From Odiellus spinosus (taxonomy: Eukaryota; Arthropoda; Arachnida; Opiliones; Phalangiidae): a DNA stretch of 64,000 bases. Both the position numbers and the translations under genes were made by a program. Location: contig CAWUCO010000251.1 in assembly GCA_963920705.1 (NCBI GenBank), forward strand, positions 1,116,001 through 1,180,000. The letters are read 5' to 3'. Below the pieces are notes generated by a model. The model had not been told where the DNA came from. It made no database searches and saw nothing but the letters and a program-made list of their open reading frames with translations. Of the stretch, positions 58,826-64,000 are shown one piece after another; the first letter of the stretch is position 1, and the number at the start of each line of letters is the position of its first letter.

Positions 58826-60910
58826 CTAACAAAAAGAACCGTTAAATAAAAGTCTTAATGGTAGGCTGCCTTTCAAAACTAAATGGCCAGCTGACGGATC
58901 TTGAACGCTGTCTTGCCTTTCTGATAATAAATTATAGCAATGGTAGTACTGATGTCTGGTTGCCATTGTTTTCGTGATATTTTTGAAGTTATTTGAAGAT
59001 ACAGCCACTTTCTTAAAAAAACTGTGTTTACTTTCAAATCTTATTGATGATATGGCCCTCAGTGGTCCATAGTTAAGAAAGCATTTTGGGTAGTGAACTA
59101 GATAAAGGTACTTTGGGGTTAAAACAGATCCACCCCAAACATTGACAACTGACTTTAGAAACGAGTCTATGGGATCTTGAAACTTTTCTATAAACGATAT
59201 ATGCAAGTGATGTGCGTATACAAAATCAACAATTTCTCTTAGTTTTAAATAACAAGTCCATTTTGGATCATTCTTATCAGGCAAAAAAGGGTGACATATG
59301 AAAGGGAGAAGCCTGAATAAACAAAATATCTCACTAGCCGATCCTTTAATATTACCGTTTCCTAAAATAGCGTTACTTATTTGGGATTCAGGCCGATTTG
59401 ATTCTGTTTTCCCATATCTGAACGTCGACAGTTTTTCATTAAAACGTTCAAGACTCATAACATTGGTCTGGATCATGTGTCGAAGAATCAGTTTTAAAAC
59501 CGATAAAATAACTCCTTCTTTTAAATCATGCATCGCGTCAGGAGGTAACTGTTTCGTAATGTCGAAGTGTTTTAACTTAATGAGGGGGCTTTTGTGATTC
59601 CCCCATAGTTTTTGCGCATACTTCGGTCTACAGTTATTCCTTCTATATGGTATTTGTGAAGTTGTAATGTGCGGGGTTGTGTCTGACTTTCTTTTGTTTT
59701 CAGAGGTATATCGTTTTTATGAATCATACAAAACCGGCATATTCGGCCCACGTTGAAATTCATATTAAACCCTCCTAGCTTATGGAGCCCCAGATTATCA
59801 CCAGAAAATATAGAGGCATTTACAGTAAGGCGTATTCCTGATTTTTCAATAACTATACCTTCCGATAAAATATTTAAATCGTGTAGTAGCGGTTTCATAA
59901 CTTCTAGAAACCCGTATTGATTTCGCTAAAAATACAAGGTGAATATCACTTAGTTGTGACCTGTACTTTCCCTCGAGGTTTAATATAGAGAAGTTGCAAC
60001 CAACAATTTTGTGTTTCCCTCTTTTGGAGCCCAAAGGATTAACAGGTTCGAACTCATCGTGATATATTTGGAGTTGAATTGTTTTAGATGAATATAAAGG
60101 ATTTTCTGCAACTAAATTTTTTGAAACTTCGCCTTGCAAAAAATGACCTACACAATCTTTGGTTATTTTAGTTAAATTCACATGCTTTTTTAACATTTCG
60201 CCTGATGAATAAAGTCCTTCGATTACTTTAATTATAGGAACATAGTGATAAATTCTAATATCATTAGTCTGCAATGACTGCGAAAACGTATACTGAATGG
60301 GGTTAAACATACCATAATGATTTTTCCACAACGCGCAAATTTTATACGTTGAGTTTAAGCTTTCAAAAGCATCCTTAACTTCAGCATTCATAGTTAGTAA
60401 TTCATTTTCATCGATGTTTATGTCTTGAGATTTTAAAGCGTTTATAATATTCTCTTGGTTTTTCGCTAGCAATTGTTCACAAAAATCGAGGATATCATTA
60501 GCTAAAGACTGTACTATACCTTGCGGCAAATGATGTAGTTCTCGACATTTTAATATTATCTTTAGTAGAATTTCTCGTATTTCAAGTGGCTTTAAACAAT
60601 TTTCATCACGTCTTTGGGGGTCATCTTCCACTTCCATTATCACATCACCAACTGCATTTAAATCATCGCCTTCTAAGTTTTGATTGTTATTAACAATATC
60701 CCCTTCATTCTTCATTAACCCTTTATGTTTGTATTTTACATGTCGGTGATATTTGGTCATATTATTAAATGACCTACCACAGCCATTCATACCACATAAA
60801 ACGTTAAAATTAGGATCGTGGCCATGCTTGTTTTGCATGTGAGTCAAAAGTAATCCTAGTTTTTTCGCGAAAAAGGTGCATTTGGGGCAACTATGAAACT
60901 GAACATTCAT
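58826..60910 (-). pseudogene. C2H2-finger tnp2/CACTA-like transposase relic, two frameshifts
   Basis: The first frame (60910-59846) opens with ATG and two zinc fingers (C8-C11-H24-H29 and C39-C44-H57-H62). An acidic linker and a helical region follow, then YHDEFEPVNPLGSKRGKHK and GKYRSQLSDIHLVFLAKS. Near 59920 the frame changes to YGFLEVMKPLLHDL, SGDNLG and a GRICRFCMIHK knuckle. Near 59580 it changes back to HFDITKQLPPDAMHDLKEG, the DxMH motif shared with tnp2 proteins, and a C-terminal domain to 58826. The order of blocks matches a transposase family widespread in fish, cnidarians and arthropods (from memory). It differs from the 34223-36284 element in its N-terminal fingers and motifs, so it is another subfamily. 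Net one-base changes inactivate it unless they are sequencing errors. Confidence 0.7.
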
Positions 60911-62210
60911 TGTGGATTTTTATGGGGTTCATTTTAACATTTTACTTTATATAAACTCGCTTAACTTGCAGACCAATAGTTTGGGCCTCTCACCATGAGA
61001 CAATTTCTACACTGCATCTTCTAAAATGAATACTTAATAATGATACCTTGTCTAGAGGTAAAGAACAAGATCAGCAATAGTAAAAACTGTCGTCATTAAT
61101 AAAATAAAATAAAGACGGCCTGTTAAATTAATAATCCAAACTTAACATTTAATTGGGACAATGGAACCTTGTGTGCAACACATAAAACATTTACACACTC
61201 AAAGAAATAATTCAGACCATGGTGCACCTCATGGAATATAAATATAGTTTTGACCTTATTAACTGGTACCCTTATAATAGTTTTGGACTCACTCGTTTTT
61301 AGACCTGCGGTGAAGACGCTCAACCGACGCGCACAATTAATGTTGCCGTGAAGTTGGCGCGCAGTAAAGATGAGGTGACCGCGAGAAGAAGTTGGGAATC
61401 ATTTTCGCGATAACGCGATTAGTGAGAATATCTGTTACGGGGCATCATCATATGATGCAGGGTTTAATCATTCGACTTGTATAGTTCGAGGATAAAACTT
61501 AATCGTCCTTCCGATCATTCTACGTCTCTCGCTATTAACCTTTTAGCTCTCCGTTTTTAACTTCTCACGTCAAGATCTCCTGTCCAACTCTCAGATTTCT
61601 AACTTATCCTTTTTTTTGAGAATCTTCGATTCCAGCACATATGTTTTTATTTTTCCCCCGGTACGCCTTAATTTAAGTTCGTGCCCGGGTTACTTCCAAC
61701 ATGTGCTTATAATTTTTGAGCCGGTATTCACAAAGTATAGTTAATTGGTCCAATACGCGAGCGCGCTAGCTATTCGCTCACATAATGGGTACCAGCTTTT
61801 AGTTTAGGGATACCAGTTATTTTTCTTTCGTAGGTCGTAAAAATAAAAAGAGAAACGTTACCTGCTCCCGCGAACGAGGCAGGTAGCGGAGATAAAAAAT
61901 AGGAATACAATAGTGAAGGAAAGCGTCGCTTGTACGATAATTGCTTTCATGTGTTATATTGGACTTCTTAGAAATGAAGCTTTTTAAAATAAGTTTGAAC
62001 GAAAGGACATGTGTTACTAGTTAAAATATAAGGGATGCTATTCGAATAATACATTTAAGAAGCTTTTAAAATAAGTTTGCACGAAAGGGCATATGCTATT
62101 AGTTAAAATTTAATGGATTCTATTCGAATAACACATTTAAGAAAATAAATAAAAGGTCCAAGCCTAAATCTAACTGTTATCTACAGTTAAATAAATAAAA
62201 ACCGTTATAA
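60911..62210. other. Probable gypsy 3' LTR plus flank, with an 82-bp duplication
   Basis: The LTR should start, on the minus strand, just after the polypurine tract (about 62212-62210, AGTTATAAC) and run leftwards. Its far end is not fixed; AGTTAATTGG at 61739 is only a candidate. Inside, AAAATAAGTTTG(A/C)ACGAAAGG occurs at 61986 and 62068, marking an 82-bp tandem duplication. The 66-codon minus frame at 61123-61323 has no features. Confidence 0.45.
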
Positions 62211-62223
62211 CTCTCCCCCCTTT
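62211..62223 (-). promoter_or_regulatory. Polypurine tract of the gypsy element
   Basis: Read on the minus strand it is AAAGGGGGGAGAG, placed downstream of pol and directly before AGTTATAAC-like sequence. This is the expected position and form of the plus-strand primer of a Ty3/gypsy element. The window strand shows CTCTCCCCCCTTT. Confidence 0.75.
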
Positions 62224-62549
62224 AAATATGAGCGTCCTCGCGAAATCACTAGAGAGAGTTATACGACACTTTAAACATATATACGTATTATACACTTAAG
62301 AACACGAGGGATCATGAATAAAGGACAATATTGACAATAATTATGAGAAAAAATACATAAATATTTGAAACAAGGGAATACGAGGGATAATGTAATACAT
62401 TAACCAACGAAAAAAAACTGTTGTAATTGCAACAATTAAAGCTAGAACCAATCTAGACAACAATTAATTCATTCATAAAACAATTAATATATACATTTGG
62501 CCAAATAATAAAAAAAAAACATTTATGAGAACTCTAAGGGTCCATAATT

Positions 62550-62830
62550 TTGAACGCTAAGGTTCGAGATAAAAATATCTTCGAACACTATGGTTCAGGA
62601 TAAAAAAAAATCTTTGAACACTATGGTTCTAGATAAAAAAATCTTTGAACACTATGGTTCTAGATAAAAAATCTTTGAACACTATGGTTCTAGATAAAAA
62701 AATTCTTTGAACACTATGGTTCTAGATAAAAAAAATCTTTGAACACTATGGTTCGAGATAAAAAAATTCTTTGAACACTATGGTTCTAGATAAAAAAATC
62801 TTTGAACACTATGGTTCTAGATAAAAAAAA
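62550..62830. repeat. 30-32-bp minisatellite in the gypsy 3' untranslated region
   Basis: Nine copies of TTTGAACACTATGGTTC plus (T/G)AGATAAAAAAA have starts of GAACAC near 62552, 62583, 62615, 62647, 62677, 62709, 62741, 62773 and 62803. Copies differ mainly in the length of the A run (5 to 10) and in CTAGAT versus CGAGAT. It lies between the pol stop codon and the polypurine tract. Confidence 0.92.
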
Positions 62831-62930
62831 AACAATTATTACGTAATAATAAACACTAAGGTTTAAATGGGTGAGACTAAGCTCTTGCAAATTAACGAGA
62901 CTATGCTCATGCAATAAAAATAATGGTATT

Positions 62931-64000
62931 TTATTTACAATTCGTGACCCGACCGGTTAAAGGATCACGAGGGCGCAGGAAACGAGTGTTAGGGGTCTGT
63001 TCATCGCCACCCTTGGTCGACACCTCACTAACAATACTCATTACACTACCTGGCCTACTAATATCAATAGTATGATTTACTAGATCTTCATTGGCCTCAC
63101 GCGCAATGGGAGATTTAACGTCGGCCTCACGCTCGACAAAAAGTTTTAGTTGCGTAATATGAAAAGTACCTTTCAATAACAGTCCACCCTTTACTCTCTG
63201 AAGACGATAAGTGAGTGGGGACAACTTTTGCGCTATTACAAACGGACCTTCCCATCGAGGGGCTAGTTTTGACGAGAAACGAGCGTCGGCGGAAGATAAA
63301 AAGTGCGTGCGCTTGTAGACCAACTGGCCTACTTCTAATTCTACATCGCGGTGGTGCTTATTGTAATAAGAGGCTTGGCGAGTCTGCTGAGCGGCGAGAT
63401 TCGTTTTAGCCTGTTCCAGGGCGGTCGCAATTCTTTCTTTAATAGAAAGCGCGTAAGAATTTATCTTTTCGGGGTCCGTGACACCGTCGGGGGAGACTGG
63501 ATTGCCTACGTCGGCTGGGGTTCTCAGTTCGCGCCCAAAATTTAAATATGCGGGGGTAAATCCCGTCGACTCTTGGGTCGCGCTTCGCAAAGCCATTGCG
63601 TATCCCAATCGCGGTGGCTATCCTTGACATAGGTCGCGATCATAGTACCTAGGGTACGATTGGTACGTTCAGGGTGCGCGTTTGATCGCGGGGAATAAAA
63701 CGACGTGTATCTATTGCGAATGCCCAAAAGTTTAAAGGTGTCTCGCATAATTTTAGAGACAAATTGTTTGCCATTATCGCTCACGACGGTTAAAGGTAAT
63801 CCGAAGCGGCTAAAAACATTATCTACGAGGGCGTTTACAACGTTCTTCGTAGTCGCGCGGCGCAGAGGGAATACCTCCACCCACTTGGTCATAACGTCCG
63901 TCACCACGAGAAGTTGGGTCATACCCCTCTTACTCGGTGTGAACGGGCCCTTCAAATCTATAGCAAAAACTGTCCATGGGTCGCTGATATTGGCGGACTT
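62931..64000 (-). pseudogene. Ty3/gypsy pol 3' part: integrase core and C-terminal domain, frameshifted
   Basis: The integrase catalytic core occupies the right part (63955-63610 and onward past the window edge): VVTDVMTKW (first Asp), VVSDNGKQF (second Asp) and PERTNRTL (Glu) give the DDE triad. Near 63605 the frame shifts by one base, with loss of a few residues after HRDWD. The next frame continues as RSATQESTGFTPAYLNFGREL and then the GPY/F-like C-terminal domain (KLAPRWEGPFVIAQKLSPLTYRL), ending at 62931 with TAA-type termination and no envelope-like ORF after it. The enzyme inserts the cDNA copy into chromosomes. Reverse transcriptase and gag would lie to the right, outside the window. 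The style matches arthropod gypsy elements. The frameshift makes this copy non-functional unless it is a sequencing error. Confidence 0.85.

Noticed and set aside
63215..63545. Plus-strand ORFs inside the gypsy region
   Set aside because: Antisense shadows of the integrase frame.

Overview
This is AT-rich eukaryotic, almost certainly animal, repeat-dominated DNA. There is no bacterial gene organisation. Three things point to an arthropod-like invertebrate: five copies of TTAGG (the arthropod telomere unit) at 49172-49196, transposase families common in invertebrate genomes (tnp2/CACTA-like, P/THAP9-like, hAT MITE, Ty3/gypsy), and exon-like pieces of a CYWPPY-type protein known mainly from arthropods. 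The species cannot be named from the sequence alone.

Layout. (1) Positions 1-32770 form one 22-bp tandem array of about 1,490 monomers, truncated by the left window edge. It is built of nested segmental duplications (for example 3,768 bp and about 1.69 kb) that can be traced through diagnostic monomer variants. Its minus strand is stop-free only because the consensus lacks stops in every frame, so the many long reading frames there are not genes. (2) Positions 32771-36284 carry, on the minus strand, exon-like pieces of a CYWPPY-type protein (32922-33339) and a frameshifted tnp2/CACTA-like transposase (34223-36284). A splice-donor-like GTAAAG at 32921-32916 would place the array inside, or just downstream of, this transcription unit. 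(3) Positions 36285-46119 are mostly non-coding, with inverted repeats, a 20-bp tandem array, a perfect 25-bp hairpin and 245-bp tandem repeats. (4) Positions 46120-47620 hold an unknown ORF and a 45-bp minisatellite of exactly 22 units. (5) Positions 48078-51290 hold a decayed P-element/THAP9-like transposon interrupted by a 610-bp foldback element with TTAGG repeats in its loop. (6) Positions 51291-58825 are non-coding with small elements: tandem hairpins, 50-bp and 14-bp arrays, and a complete 246-bp hAT MITE with a perfect 8-bp target-site duplication. (7) Positions 58826-60910 (minus) hold a C2H2-finger tnp2-like transposase relic broken by two frameshifts. (8) From about 62212 to the right edge (minus) is the 3' part of a Ty3/gypsy retrotransposon: integrase, polypurine tract, probable 3' LTR, and a 30-32-bp minisatellite between pol and the polypurine tract.

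No intact host gene is evident. The genes seen are transposon-derived and nearly all are broken. The most interesting signals are the giant array and its duplication structure, its position against the CYWPPY exon, and a second 14-bp array at 55734-55966. That second array shares the motif GAYTTGAAAA with the 22-bp unit, and both arrays are followed on the same strand by an identical 21-bp sequence. All repeat periods and boundaries were read by eye and not computed.
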